Of a DNA stretch of 5,041 nt, positions 4,980 to 5,041 are shown one piece after another (positions within the stretch are counted from its first letter, which is position 1; each line of letters starts with the position of its first letter). The stretch covers positions 1-5,041 of the forward strand of contig JAEDFX010000138.1 in assembly GCA_016297805.1 (NCBI GenBank), given 5' to 3'. The notes under the pieces are model-generated. The model ran no database searches. It had not been told where the DNA came from and saw only the letters and a program-made list of their open reading frames with translations. Source of the stretch: Treponema sp. (lineage in GTDB: Bacteria; Spirochaetota; Spirochaetia; Treponematales; Treponemataceae). The position numbers and the translations under genes were made by a program.

Positions 4980-5041
4980 TATTAAATCATCTTGTGATAT
5001 TATTTTTTAACTGGCTGACAGTGGCGAAATGATAGATGTGT

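Overview
The window reads as a chromosomal, AT-rich housekeeping segment of a Treponema-like spirochaete. The evidence is a low-GC coding style, the protein sequences (S20, HU, Lnt, bactofilin, and a Rho with a long charged N-terminal extension), and the gene order rpsT - HU - lnt - bactofilin - rho. From memory, this order resembles the treponemal arrangement; no search was run. There is no sign of a phage, insertion sequence, CRISPR array or defence system. Everything complete is on the + strand, apart from one truncated gene at the left edge on the - strand.

Layout. Positions 1-65 (-) hold the first 21 codons of a small protein that runs off the window and may begin a CPxC zinc ribbon. Positions 66-221 form a compact divergent promoter region. 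Each strand has a perfect TTGACA, a 17-base spacer and a good -10. Then come rpsT (222-497, TTG start), a strong intrinsic terminator (524-554), an HU/IHF-family gene (598-915), lnt (905-2524), a bactofilin gene (2533-2961), a very AT-rich leader with promoter and hairpin signals (2962-3134), and rho (3135-4862). The last 179 bases (4863-5041) have no recognisable protein gene. They hold an unusual inverted repeat built from 9-base units, a weak terminator candidate, a candidate promoter for whatever lies downstream, and a tRNA-Leu-like end fragment that cannot be judged here.

How the genes work together. rpsT is a single-gene transcription unit with its own promoter and terminator. HU, lnt and bactofilin are packed tightly: HU overlaps lnt, and lnt is 8 bases from the bactofilin start, with the ribosome binding site lying across the lnt stop codon. 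They look like one translationally coupled unit linking nucleoid structure, lipoprotein maturation and a cytoskeletal scaffold. rho has its own leader and ends without a convincing simple terminator.

No clearly new biological system is visible. The points most worth a second look are the repeat-built hairpin directly after rho, the hairpin or palindrome just after the rho promoter, the long disordered extension of Rho, the S20 TTG start that parallels the autoregulated E. coli gene, and the small divergent gene on the left edge.
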